A program made the translations under genes and the position numbers. The notes below the pieces were generated by a model. The model was not told where the DNA came from. It ran no database searches and worked only from the letters and a program-made list of their open reading frames with translations. A stretch of 64,000 nt of DNA from Salipiger bermudensis HTCC2601 (GTDB lineage Bacteria > Pseudomonadota > Alphaproteobacteria > Rhodobacterales > Rhodobacteraceae): assembly GCF_000153725.1 (NCBI RefSeq), contig NZ_DS022277.1, positions 377,437 to 441,436 on the forward strand, in the 5' to 3' direction. This document shows, in pieces, positions 26,739 through 35,367 of this stretch. Every line of letters begins with the position of its first letter. The stretch's first letter is position 1.

Positions 26739-26744
26739 CATAGG
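26739..26744. promoter_or_regulatory. CATAGG half-site in divergent promoter region
   Basis: Hexamer between the divergent CitE-like operon (start 26635) and SDR (start 26901), about 100 and 160 bp away. An AT-rich stretch TGCATAATATATTATTTTG at 26664-26682 is a likely promoter core of the CitE-like operon. Confidence 0.35.
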
Positions 26745-26900
26745 CGCCGCTCGGGCCGGGCTTGGAAACCCCTGCGAATGGGCGCAGGGGTGATCGCCTA
26801 GGGCGGCGACAGGCAGCGGCTTCGGCGACCGCAATTGACAATCCCCGCCCTGCCCCGAAGCTCGCAGCAGGCACCAAGACGGAATAGAGGAGACAGGCAC

Positions 26901-27701
26901 GTGGAGCGTTTCAAGGGAAAGACCGCGCTGGTCATCGGCGCCGGCACCGCCGGCGGCGGCTGGGGCATCGGCAAGGCCTGCGCGGCACAGTTCGCCCGCG
27001 AGGGGGCCAGCGTTGTCTGCTTCGATCTCGACGCCCGTCTCGCCGAAGAGGCCGCCCGGACGATCCGCGACGAGGGCGGCACCGCGCTCGGCATCGGCGG
27101 CAACGCCACCTCCTCGGACGAGGTCAAGGCGGCGGTCGACGCCGCGGTGGCCGAGTTCGGCGGGCTCGACCTGCTGGTCAACAACGTGGGCATCGTGGTG
27201 CCCGGCGACGTGGTGGAGCTCTCGGAAGAGGATTTCGACAAGGTCTTCGCGGTCAATCTCAAGAGCTGCTTCCTGTCGATGAAGCACGCCATTCCCGAGA
27301 TGCTGGCCCGCGGTGGCGGCGCGGTGGTCAACGTCTCGTCGATCTCGAGCATCCGCTATCTCGGGAAGAACTACGTCGCCTACTATTCCTCGAAGGCGGC
27401 AATGAACCAGATGACCCGGGTGACCGCGGCGGAATACGCCGCGCGGCAGGTCCGGGTGAACGCGGTGCTGCCGGGGCTGATGGACACGCCGATGGCACGC
27501 GCCTCGGCGCAGAGCAACTGGGGCGCCTCCCCCGAGCAGATGGACGAGGTCTGGAAGGCGCGGGCCGAGCGCGTGCCGATGAAATGGCTCGGCGACGCCT
27601 GGGACATCGCCCGCGCCTCGGCCTTCCTCGCCAGCGACGACGCCCGCTTCATCACCGGCCAGACCCTGACCGTCGATGGCGGCATGACGCTGGGCTGCTG
27701 A
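26901..27701 (+). CDS. Short-chain dehydrogenase/reductase
   Basis: A 266-residue SDR with GTG start after GAGGAGA. The cofactor motif is GAGTAGGGWGIG, followed by NNVG; the active site is Tyr161-x3-Lys165 (YYSSK) with a preceding serine cluster; the C-terminal DGGMTLGC closes the fold. It would oxidise a secondary alcohol or reduce a ketone with NAD(P). The cofactor loop GAGTAGGGW is longer than the usual TGxxxGIG. The MFS exporter gene begins 10 bp downstream, so the two are co-transcribed. Confidence 0.9.
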   Translation: MERFKGKTALVIGAGTAGGGWGIGKACAAQFAREGASVVCFDLDARLAEEAARTIRDEGGTALGIGGNATSSDEVKAAVDAAVAEFGGLDLLVNNVGIVVPGDVVELSEEDFDKVFAVNLKSCFLSMKHAIPEMLARGGGAVVNVSSISSIRYLGKNYVAYYSSKAAMNQMTRVTAAEYAARQVRVNAVLPGLMDTPMARASAQSNWGASPEQMDEVWKARAERVPMKWLGDAWDIARASAFLASDDARFITGQTLTVDGGMTLGC

Positions 27702-27711
27702 GGAGCGCATC

Positions 27712-28953
27712 ATGGCCGCCGGGAAATCCGCGCTTTCGCTGCTTGTCGATCCGGCCTTTCGGCGGCTCCTGCCCTCCATCGAGGTCTGTTTCCTTGGCCT
27801 GTTCATCCATATCGTCGCCTGTTCGTGGGTGATGGCCGAACTCACCGACAGCGCCACGATGGTGGCGCTCGTCACCACCATCACGTCGCTGCCGCCGGTG
27901 CTGCTGTCGCTGCTGGCAGGCGGGCTCGCGGATGTGCTCGATCGGCGGCGGGTGATGATCCTCAGCCAGATCTTCATGTTCCTCGTGTCGCTGGTGCTGG
28001 TGGGCATGGCGGCGGCGCAACTGCTGACACCCGCCTGGGTGCTGGTGCTGGCGTTCCTTGTGACCTCGGGCAACGCGACCCTGGCCCCGGCCTGGATCGC
28101 CTCGCTGGGTGACATCGCCCCGCGCGACCAGCTTCCCGAGGCGGTGTCGCTTCACACCATCAGCGCCAACCTGATGAAGACGCTCGGCCCGGTGCTGGGC
28201 GGACTAGTGCTCGCCACCGCCGGCAGCACCGCGGCTTTCCTCGTCGGATCGCTGAGCTACGTCCCTGCGATCGTGGCCCTGGCGCTGTGGCGGGCACCCA
28301 AGCGTGAGGATGTTCCCGGCGCCTCGATCGGGCGGGCAATCTCAGAGGGGGTCCGGTTCATCGTCGAAGCGCGGCACGTGCATCCGATCGTGCAGCGGGT
28401 GTTCCTGTTCGGCTTCTGCTCCAACGGCATGATCGCGCTTCTGCCGCTGGTGGCCCGCGACCAGTTCACCGGCGAGGCCGACATCTACGGGCTGCTCTAT
28501 GGCAGCATCGGCATCGGAGCGATCTCTGGCGGCCTGCTGCTGTCGCGGCTGCGCCGCGCCTTCGGCATCGAGCGCGTCGTCACCGGCATGACCGCGCTCT
28601 GCGCCGCCGCCATCCTGGTGCTGGCACTGACCCATGCCCCGATTGTCGGGCTCGCGGCGACATTCGTCTGCGGCGCCTGCTGGCTGGTCAACCTGACGCT
28701 GCTGAACTCGACACTGCAACTCTCGGCGCCGCGCCGGCTGGTGGGGCGGATGGTGTCGATGCACCTCACCTTCACCTATCTCGGGCTGGCGCTCGGGAGC
28801 TGGGGCTGGGGCATCGTGGCCGAGCATTTCGGCCTGCAGATCGCGCTCGTGGCGTCGGCTGTAGCGATGGCGGGCACCGCGCTGTTCGCGATCTGGCGCC
28901 CGCTGCCTGATGTCACCGGGCCGGAGCCGGATCCGCTCGCCGGCAAACCCTGA
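27712..28953 (+). CDS. MFS transporter (MFS_3/EntS-like)
   Basis: A 413-residue major facilitator with about twelve hydrophobic segments and the loop motif GGLADVLDRRRVMI between the second and third. The pattern (short N-terminus, FRRLLPSIEVCFLGLF start) fits the MFS_3 group that includes the enterobactin exporter EntS and many uncharacterised exporters. It is in an operon with the SDR upstream, with GAGGAG overlapping the intergenic gap. The substrate is unknown. Confidence 0.85.
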   Translation: MAAGKSALSLLVDPAFRRLLPSIEVCFLGLFIHIVACSWVMAELTDSATMVALVTTITSLPPVLLSLLAGGLADVLDRRRVMILSQIFMFLVSLVLVGMAAAQLLTPAWVLVLAFLVTSGNATLAPAWIASLGDIAPRDQLPEAVSLHTISANLMKTLGPVLGGLVLATAGSTAAFLVGSLSYVPAIVALALWRAPKREDVPGASIGRAISEGVRFIVEARHVHPIVQRVFLFGFCSNGMIALLPLVARDQFTGEADIYGLLYGSIGIGAISGGLLLSRLRRAFGIERVVTGMTALCAAAILVLALTHAPIVGLAATFVCGACWLVNLTLLNSTLQLSAPRRLVGRMVSMHLTFTYLGLALGSWGWGIVAEHFGLQIALVASAVAMAGTALFAIWRPLPDVTGPEPDPLAGKP

Positions 28954-28968
28954 CGCCCGGCAGGACGG

Positions 28969-28998
28969 CCGAAGATTCTTCGCACGAAAAATCTTCGG
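28969..28998. terminator. Hairpin between convergent MFS and aldehyde dehydrogenase genes
   Basis: Nine-bp perfect stem (28969-28977 with 28990-28998) with a 12-nt loop; T/A-rich inside rather than after the stem, so termination strength is uncertain. Confidence 0.5.
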
Positions 28999-29006
28999 TC
29001 GCACGC

Positions 29007-30476
29007 TCAGGCGAGGCTGTCGGCATACTCCTTCGGCAGCCCGATGGTGCGGATCTCAACATAGGGATCAAATCCCTCGCGGCCGTGCTCGCGACCAATC
29101 CCCGACGCCTTCACCCCGCCGATCGGGCAATGGAAGCCACAGCCCGCACCGTTGACCTCGACCACCCCCGACTTGATGCGCTCGGCGATGGCCACGCCGC
29201 GCGCGGTGTCGGCGGTGAAGACCGAGCCGTTCAGCCCGTATTGCGAGTTGTTGGCGATGGCGATGGCCTCGTCCTCGGTGTCATAGGTGATGACCGAGAG
29301 CACCGGGCCGAAGATCTCTTCCTGCGCCACCGTCGCACCGGGTTCGACCCCGGCGAGGATCGTTGGCCGCACGAACCAGCCGCGGTTCAGCCCCTCGGGC
29401 CGCCCCGGTCCGCCGCAGATCAACCGCGCGCCATCCTTGAGCCCGGTGTCAATATAGCCGGCCACCCGGTCGCGCTGACGCTGGCTGACCATCGGGCCGA
29501 TCTGGGTCGTCTCGTCGAGCGGATCGCCCACCGGCATCGACGCCACCAGCGCCTCGAGCCGCTCCAGCGCTTCCGCCTCCTGCCGCTTCGAGACCACGAT
29601 GCGGGTCTTGAGGCTGCAGATCTGGCCAGAGTTGCGGAACGAGCCGACGCGGAGCGCCTCGATGGCGGCACCGACATCGGCATCCTCGAGCAGCACCGCC
29701 GCCGACTTGCCGCCAAGCTCCAGCGTGATCGGGCGCAGCAAGTCGCCGCAACCCCGCGCCAGCGTCTGCCCGGCGATGGTCGAGCCGGTGAAGGAAACCT
29801 TGTTCACCCCCGGGTGCAGCGCGAGATACTCGCTCTCGGCGCGGTCGGCGCAGAGCATGTTGAAGCTGCCAGGCGGAAAGCCCGCCTCGTCGATCATCTC
29901 AGCCAGCAGGTAGGCGCTGAGAGGCGATTCCGGCGCCGGCTTGAGGATCACCGTGCAGCCCGCCAGCAGTGCCGGGCCGATCTTGGCCAGCGTCACCATA
30001 AGCGGCGCGTTCCACGGCACGATGGCCACCACCACCCCCTTGGGCTTGCGCAGCACGAGGCCGTTGCCGGTCTTGGACTGGCGCAGTTCGCGCCAGGCCA
30101 GCTGCGGCGCAAGATCGAGCTGCGCCTCCATCATCATGATCGGGATCGGCACCTGCTGGGTGCGCGAGGCGGTGATCGGGCTGCCCATCTCGGCGGTGAT
30201 GGTCTGCGCGATCTCTTCGGCGCGGCGCTCGAAGATGTCCTTCAACCGCGCGAGGCAGGCCATGCGCTCGGACAGTTCGAGATGCGGCCACGGCCCCTCG
30301 TCGAAGGCACGGCGCGCCGCCGCGACCGCCGCGTCGACATCGGCGCGCGACCCGGCCGGCACCGAGGCGATGGGCTCTTCGGTCACCGGCGAGATCACCT
30401 CGATCCGGTCCGAGGAGTCCGGCGTGACCCAGTCCCCGCCGATATAGATCCGATCCAGATTGCCACTTGCTGCCAT
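29007..30476 (-). CDS. NAD(P)-dependent aldehyde dehydrogenase
   Basis: A 489-residue aldehyde dehydrogenase that oxidises an aldehyde to a carboxylic acid. It has catalytic Cys287 (NSGQICSLK), general base Glu253 (LELGGK), the cofactor motif FTGSTIAGQ, and PWNAPLM. The acid produced could feed the CoA ligase or CoA transferases of the island. The ATG at 30476 follows AGGAGGAGCAGG; an upstream open frame is not supported. It is divergent from the SDR at 30750, with an inverted repeat at 30608-30624 between. Confidence 0.93.
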   Translation of the reverse strand: MAASGNLDRIYIGGDWVTPDSSDRIEVISPVTEEPIASVPAGSRADVDAAVAAARRAFDEGPWPHLELSERMACLARLKDIFERRAEEIAQTITAEMGSPITASRTQQVPIPIMMMEAQLDLAPQLAWRELRQSKTGNGLVLRKPKGVVVAIVPWNAPLMVTLAKIGPALLAGCTVILKPAPESPLSAYLLAEMIDEAGFPPGSFNMLCADRAESEYLALHPGVNKVSFTGSTIAGQTLARGCGDLLRPITLELGGKSAAVLLEDADVGAAIEALRVGSFRNSGQICSLKTRIVVSKRQEAEALERLEALVASMPVGDPLDETTQIGPMVSQRQRDRVAGYIDTGLKDGARLICGGPGRPEGLNRGWFVRPTILAGVEPGATVAQEEIFGPVLSVITYDTEDEAIAIANNSQYGLNGSVFTADTARGVAIAERIKSGVVEVNGAGCGFHCPIGGVKASGIGREHGREGFDPYVEIRTIGLPKEYADSLA

Positions 30477-30607
30477 TGGTCCTGCTCCTCCTGTCCCGTG
30501 GTCCGCCGCCGGGCCGGGCCCGGCCTGTCTCCGGGCGCGCCTCAGAGCACGCGAAGACAGACGGACCTTAGCTGACGCGCGGATCAGTGAAAGCGGCGGC
30601 GATGCGG

Positions 30608-30624
30608 CATAGGCCGCACCTATC
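30608..30624. promoter_or_regulatory. Candidate operator, CATAGG-N5-CCTATC
   Basis: One mismatch from a perfect inverted repeat, lying almost equidistant (about 130 bp) from the divergent starts at 30476 and 30750. Confidence 0.5.
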
Positions 30625-30749
30625 CGGGCGACAGGGCGAATGACGCGCGCCGCGGCTGCACAGGCCGGAACTTGTTGCCTATCCTGGGCCGCAAGGTGCC
30701 ACCGCCCGGGCGATGGCGCAGACAAAACGGACAAGGCAAGGAAACGGAT

Positions 30750-31655
30750 ATGCTCGAGGGTAAGGTCGCAGTCGTCACCGGCGCAGGCAACGGCATCGGA
30801 CGGGCGCTGGCAGTGGCGCTGGCGCGCGCCGGCGCGTCGGTGGTGGTCAACGATATCGGCGTCTCGCTGTCCGGCGAGGGCGGCTCAAACTCGCCGGCCG
30901 AGGACACCCGCGACGAGATCCGGGGCTTCGGCGGTCAGGCCACGATCAGCACCGACTCGGTCTCGGACTGGGACGCGGCGCAGCGCATCGTCGGCACCGC
31001 CGTCGACAGCTTCGGCAAGCTCGACATCGTGGTCAACAATGCCGGCATCCTGCGGGACGCGATGTTCCACAAGATGGAGCCGGAGCAGTGGCTCTCGGTG
31101 CTGAACGTCCATCTCAACGGCACGTTCTTCGTCAGCCGCGCCGCGGCGCCGCTGTTCCGACAGCAGGAATCGGGGGCCTACATCAACATGACCAGCGCCT
31201 CGGGCCTGGTGGGCAATATCGGGCAGGCCAACTATTCCGCCGCCAAGCTCGGGATCGTGGCACTGACCAAGTCGATCGCGCTAGACATGGCGCGCTACAA
31301 CGTCCGCGCCAACTGCATCTGCCCCTTCGCCTGGGGCCGGATGACGGGAAACATCCCCACCGACACCCCGGATCAGCAAGCGCGGGTCGACAAGCTCAAG
31401 CAGATGACCCCCGAGAAGAACACCCCGCTTGCGGTCTACCTCGCCTCGGAAGCGGCGAAGGACGTGTCGGGCCAGGTCTTTGCAGTGCGCAAGAACGAGA
31501 TCCTGCTGATGAGCCAGAGCCGGCCCGTGCGCTCGGTACAGCGCGAGGAAGGCTGGACGCCCGAGCTGATCCGCGACCACGCCGGCCCGGCGCTGGCCCC
31601 GGCCTATTTCGGGCTCGACCGCAGCCAGGACGTGTTTTCCTGGGACCCCGTTTGA
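30750..31655 (+). CDS. SDR, 3-hydroxyacyl-CoA dehydrogenase-like (HSD17B4 type)
   Basis: A 301-residue SDR with TGAGNGIGRA cofactor motif, NNAG, and Tyr162-x3-Lys166 (NYSAAK). The VVNDIGVSLSGEGG segment after the second strand and the 300-residue length match the dehydrogenase domain of peroxisomal multifunctional enzyme type 2, which acts on (3R)-hydroxyacyl-CoAs including branched and sterol side chains. That substrate class is an inference from family resemblance. AAGGAAA precedes the ATG. A SnoaL-like gene follows 31 bp downstream in the same operon. Confidence 0.87.
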   Translation: MLEGKVAVVTGAGNGIGRALAVALARAGASVVVNDIGVSLSGEGGSNSPAEDTRDEIRGFGGQATISTDSVSDWDAAQRIVGTAVDSFGKLDIVVNNAGILRDAMFHKMEPEQWLSVLNVHLNGTFFVSRAAAPLFRQQESGAYINMTSASGLVGNIGQANYSAAKLGIVALTKSIALDMARYNVRANCICPFAWGRMTGNIPTDTPDQQARVDKLKQMTPEKNTPLAVYLASEAAKDVSGQVFAVRKNEILLMSQSRPVRSVQREEGWTPELIRDHAGPALAPAYFGLDRSQDVFSWDPV

Positions 31656-31686
31656 CGACCCGAGTCTGAAGAGGAGGAGGCAGACC

Positions 31687-32193
31687 ATGGACAAGCTCGA
31701 CGAGCTCACCGCCAAGCAGGAGATACAGGAGAACCTGCTGCGCTATGCCCGGGGGGTCGACCGGCGGGACTGGCCGCTGGTCCGGGCCTGCTACCACGAC
31801 GATGCCATCGACTGGCACGGCGAGTTTCACGGCGACGCCGATGCCTTCATCGCATGGGTCTCGGAGCGCCACGCGACGGTGCCGTTCTCGATGCACTTCA
31901 TGGGCAATTGCCTGATCGAGGTCGTGAGCCCGACCGTGGCCACCGCAGAGACCTATTTCGTGGCCATGAGCCGGCGCGAGCCGGCCGACGGCGCGCCCAC
32001 CGATATCGAGGTGTTCGGCCGCTATGTCGACCGGTTCGAAAAACGCGATGATGGAGTCTGGCGGGTGGCCGACCGCAAGGTGGTCTACGATTCCACCCGC
32101 ACGCTCGACAGCACCAATCACCTGCGCCGCATCCAGGGTGTGCTGGGACAGCGCAACTCCGAGGATGCGGTGTATCTTTCGGCAGCGCTCTGA
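31687..32193 (+). CDS. SnoaL-like (NTF2-fold) protein
   Basis: A 168-residue cone-fold protein with the opening LTAKQEIQENLLRYARGVDR helix, a YHDDAIDWHGEFHG segment and the C-terminal RYVDRFEKRDDGVWRVADRK strands. It is the closest in layout to the protein at 11633 and lacks that protein's C-terminal extension. Fold members include steroid isomerases and bile-acid dehydratases, so a dehydration or isomerisation partner of the upstream SDR is possible. GAGGAGGAGG precedes the ATG. Confidence 0.83.
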   Translation: MDKLDELTAKQEIQENLLRYARGVDRRDWPLVRACYHDDAIDWHGEFHGDADAFIAWVSERHATVPFSMHFMGNCLIEVVSPTVATAETYFVAMSRREPADGAPTDIEVFGRYVDRFEKRDDGVWRVADRKVVYDSTRTLDSTNHLRRIQGVLGQRNSEDAVYLSAAL

Positions 32194-32214
32194 AGCCGCG
32201 CGGGGGCCTGTCCG

Positions 32215-32916
32215 TCAGGCTCCCGCGTCGCTCTCCCGATCCTCGGCCCAGAGGCCCTGATCCTCGAGATACTGCACCAGCGCGTCACCGCCGCTGACGA
32301 TATGCTCGACCATCTGCGCCCGCGCCGCCTCGGCGTCGCGCCCGCGGATCGCCTCGAGGATGCGCGGGTGATACTCGAGCGAGCCTTCGATCTGTCCCTC
32401 GATCTTGCCGTAGAACTGGTTGGGAAGCTGCTTGGTCATGTTGCCGAGCAGGTTGGCCAGCCGGTTCGACCGCGCCGCGAGGTTTACCGCGCGGTGAAAC
32501 TGGTGCCCGAGCCGCGTGTAGGACGGCTCATCCCCGGCGGCAACGGCCCTGGAATGCGCCTCGATCAGCGCCTCGAGCTCGGAGAGCTCGTCCTCGCTGG
32601 CGCGCATCGCGGCTCGCGCGGCGAGCTCGCCTGCCAGCACACCCTGCGCCCAGAAGATGTCGAGCACGTCCTGCGGCTCGACCCCGACGACGCGGAAGCC
32701 GTGTCGTGGCACAAGCTTCACGAAGCCCTCGAGCTGCAGCATCAGCAGCCCCTCGCGCACGGGCGTGGAGCTGATGCCCATGGCCTTGGCAATCGTGTCG
32801 ATGCGCAGGTAATCGTCGCGGCGGGCGCGCCCCGAGATGATCAGCTCGCGGACATAGCTGGCCACGTCCTGAGACAACTGGCTGCGGCGCCCCTGTGCGT
32901 GTGGCGGAAGCTCCAT
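32215..32916 (-). CDS. GntR-family transcriptional regulator (FadR/FCD type)
   Basis: A 233-residue regulator with an N-terminal winged helix (about residues 12-76, with IAKAMGISSTPVREGLLML as the recognition region) and an all-helical FCD ligand domain (about 85-215) containing the metal/ligand-type residues of LGHQFHRAVN and the EYHPRILEAIRGRDAEAARA stretch. FCD regulators usually respond to small carboxylates or acyl-CoA. It starts at ATG 32916 after AAGGGG and is the nearest dedicated regulator to the central SDR/CoA-transferase genes. Its targets are not evident from the sequence. Confidence 0.9.
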   Translation of the reverse strand: MELPPHAQGRRSQLSQDVASYVRELIISGRARRDDYLRIDTIAKAMGISSTPVREGLLMLQLEGFVKLVPRHGFRVVGVEPQDVLDIFWAQGVLAGELAARAAMRASEDELSELEALIEAHSRAVAAGDEPSYTRLGHQFHRAVNLAARSNRLANLLGNMTKQLPNQFYGKIEGQIEGSLEYHPRILEAIRGRDAEAARAQMVEHIVSGGDALVQYLEDQGLWAEDRESDAGA

Positions 32917-33031
32917 CGGCCCCTTTTCCGGAAGAGATGACGACGCACCAAGAGCTAATGCGCCGGCCCCGCCGACGCAACCTCCGAGGCGAATGGCCCG
33001 CGCACCGACCCGGTGCGCGGCGCGGTCTGTT

Positions 33032-33820
33032 TCACAGCGTGGTGGCGGTGCCGCCATCGACAGGCAGCACCACGCCGGTGATGTAGGAGGCGGCGTGCGA
33101 GGCGAGGAACATCGCCGTGCCGGCCATGTCGTCCGCGCCGGTCAGGCGCTTCATCGGCACCTTCTCGACCACCTTCTCCTCGCCCACCCGGTCGAGCGTG
33201 CCCTGCATCATCTTGGACGGGAACATGCCCGGTGCGATGACGTTCACGGTGATGTTGCGCCCGGCGAGCTGGTCCGCGAGGTGAATCGAGAGCTGGTGCG
33301 ACGCCGCCTTCGACGAGGAATAGGCATAGGTCTCGTGCTTGGGGATGTGGAAGCCGTCGATCGAGCCGATATTGATGATCCGCGCCGGCTCGGCCTTGCT
33401 GGCTGCAGCCTCAAGCAGCGGCACCAGGTCGCGGATCAGGAAGAACAGCCCCTTCACGTTGAGGTCGAACACCTTGTCCCAGCCGCTTTCGGGATACTCG
33501 GCCAGCGGTGCCGCCCAGAGCGCGCCGGCATTGTTGATCAGCACGTCGAGCTTGTCTTCGCGCTCGCCCATTGCCTCGACCACGGCGCGGCGGCCGGCCT
33601 CGGTCGAGATGTCCGCCGCCACCGGCAGCGCGATGCAGGTGCCGAAGGCCGACAGCCGCTCGGCGGTGGCGGCGCAGGTCTCGGCCTTCCGCGAGCAGAT
33701 ATAGACCTTTGCCCCGGCCTTCACGAAGCCCTCGGCGATCGACTCTCCGATGCCGCGGCCACCGCCGGTGACCAGCACGGTCTTGCCGGCGAGGCCGAAA
33801 TACTGCTCAAGAATACCCAT
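33032..33820 (-). CDS. Short-chain dehydrogenase/reductase
   Basis: A 262-residue SDR with TGGGRGIGES cofactor motif, NNAG, an active-site YAYSSSK stretch (Tyr-x3-Lys) and the C-terminal PVDGGTATTL. Expected to interconvert a hydroxyl and a keto group with NAD(P)H. I use the ATG at 33820, which has AAAGAGA upstream; an in-frame ATG at 33844 lacks a site. It lies 37 bp after the CoA transferase gene on the same strand and probably belongs to one transcript with the two CoA transferase genes upstream. Confidence 0.88.
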   Translation of the reverse strand: MGILEQYFGLAGKTVLVTGGGRGIGESIAEGFVKAGAKVYICSRKAETCAATAERLSAFGTCIALPVAADISTEAGRRAVVEAMGEREDKLDVLINNAGALWAAPLAEYPESGWDKVFDLNVKGLFFLIRDLVPLLEAAASKAEPARIINIGSIDGFHIPKHETYAYSSSKAASHQLSIHLADQLAGRNITVNVIAPGMFPSKMMQGTLDRVGEEKVVEKVPMKRLTGADDMAGTAMFLASHAASYITGVVLPVDGGTATTL

Positions 33821-33857
33821 TTCGTCTCTTTCCGTTCCTGACATTCGTCTTGTCGTC

Positions 33858-35072
33858 TCAGGCCTGCGCGGCAACCGCTTCGGCACCGTCGGGGGACTGC
33901 ACCAGCACACCCTCGGCGATCAGCCGGTCGACATCGGCGCTGCCCAGCACCCGGGCCGCGATCTCGCGCGTGTGCTCTCCGATATGCGGCGCCTCGAAGT
34001 CGCGCCCCGGCCGTTCGCCCGCAAAGCGCCACGGCGCCCGCACCAGCGCCAGCCCGTTGCGTTCGGGCTCCATCATGTCGAGCCATTCGGTCTGCGGATG
34101 GCTCACAAGCTCGGCGGCGGTCAGCACCGGGGCAAAGGGCACGTCGAACTCGATCAGACGCGCCTCCCACTCGGCCCGGTCGCGGCGCTTGAACTCGGCC
34201 TCGACGATCGGGCGCAGCTCGAAATAGTTCTTCAGCCGGTCGAAATAGGTGACGAAGCGCGCATCCTCGGCCAGCTCGGGCCGCTCGATGGCGCGGGTCA
34301 GCGCCTGCCAGAACTTCTGCGACGACGACAGGTGCAGCGTGATGCCGCCGCCATCCGAGGTCTGCAGGCAGAAATTCTGCGCCTGCGGATGGCGCGACTC
34401 GCGCGTGGGCGCCTTGCCGCCGTCCTCGTACATCTGCGTCACCGCATCGATGGTGATGGTCGACATTGCCTCGAGCAGCGAGGTGCGCACATCCGCCCCC
34501 GCCCCGCCCGGCGTCAGGCCGCGCCCGACGAGCCCCGCGAGAATGCCCATCGTGGCTGTGATCGCGGTGATCAGGTCGCCGATGCAGGTGCCCGAGAGCC
34601 GCGCATCCTCGGCATCGTTCATGATCGAGTAGAACGCGCCCATGCTCTGTCCGATCGAGTCGTAGGCCGCCCGGTCGCGCCACGGCCCCCCGTCGCCGAA
34701 CCCCGAAACCGACGCGTAGACGATGGCCGGGTTGATCTTCTGCACGTCCTCGATGCCGAGCCCGAGCGCCGCCATCTTGCCGGGGCGGCTGTTCTCGATC
34801 ACCACGTCGAACTCGGGCAGCAGCGACTTGACCAGCGCCAGCCCGTCCGGCGACTTGAGGTTGACCGCGAGGCTCTTCTTGCCGGCGTTGTACTGCACGA
34901 AATAGGGGCTCTTGGTGTCGACGCCGCGGCGGAACGGATCGCCGCCATGCGGCGGCTCGACCTTCACCACCTCGGCCCCGAGCGAGGCGAGGATCGCCGC
35001 CGCGTAGGGCCCCGAAATATAGGCGCCGAGTTCCAGAACCCGAATTCCGGTCAAAGGTCTCGTCTTGGCCAT
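33858..35072 (-). CDS. Family III CoA transferase (CaiB/BaiF)
   Basis: A 404-residue CaiB/BaiF CoA transferase opening LTGIRVLELGAYISGPYAA, followed by GAEVVKVEPP and NAGKKSLAVNLK. The TCIGDLITAITATMGIL block holds the likely catalytic Asp. It would activate a carboxylic acid by CoA transfer. The ATG at 35072 follows GGAGA. The 295 bp upstream (35073-35367) hold no gene and no CATAGG element; an AT-rich patch lies near 35174-35186. With the SDR downstream it forms an operon. Confidence 0.9.
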   Translation of the reverse strand: MAKTRPLTGIRVLELGAYISGPYAAAILASLGAEVVKVEPPHGGDPFRRGVDTKSPYFVQYNAGKKSLAVNLKSPDGLALVKSLLPEFDVVIENSRPGKMAALGLGIEDVQKINPAIVYASVSGFGDGGPWRDRAAYDSIGQSMGAFYSIMNDAEDARLSGTCIGDLITAITATMGILAGLVGRGLTPGGAGADVRTSLLEAMSTITIDAVTQMYEDGGKAPTRESRHPQAQNFCLQTSDGGGITLHLSSSQKFWQALTRAIERPELAEDARFVTYFDRLKNYFELRPIVEAEFKRRDRAEWEARLIEFDVPFAPVLTAAELVSHPQTEWLDMMEPERNGLALVRAPWRFAGERPGRDFEAPHIGEHTREIAARVLGSADVDRLIAEGVLVQSPDGAEAVAAQA

Positions 35073-35367
35073 CTGTCTCTCCGTTTCCTGTGCGGTCCGC
35101 CGGTGCGCTCGATGTCCGCGCCATCGGCGTCCGCCCTGCGCCGCGGATCCCTGTCCGGCCCGCCGCGCCATTTCAAAAAATCTACAGGCTCGCCCGGCCC
35201 GGTTCCACTTGCGCGACCGCCTCGGACGGCAGCGATTGCTCCTGTCTCTGGACCCCATCGGAAATGACTCTCGCTGGTGTGAGCCTGCCGTGAGCCCCAA
35301 CACGACGCGCCTTTGAAGAGGGCGTCCGGCGTGCCGTCGCGCCGTATTGCAGAAGGCTGTGCACCGT

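Noticed and set aside
29085..30575. Long plus-strand open frame opposite the aldehyde dehydrogenase
   Set aside because: Antisense shadow; the opposite strand has all catalytic motifs of ALDH.
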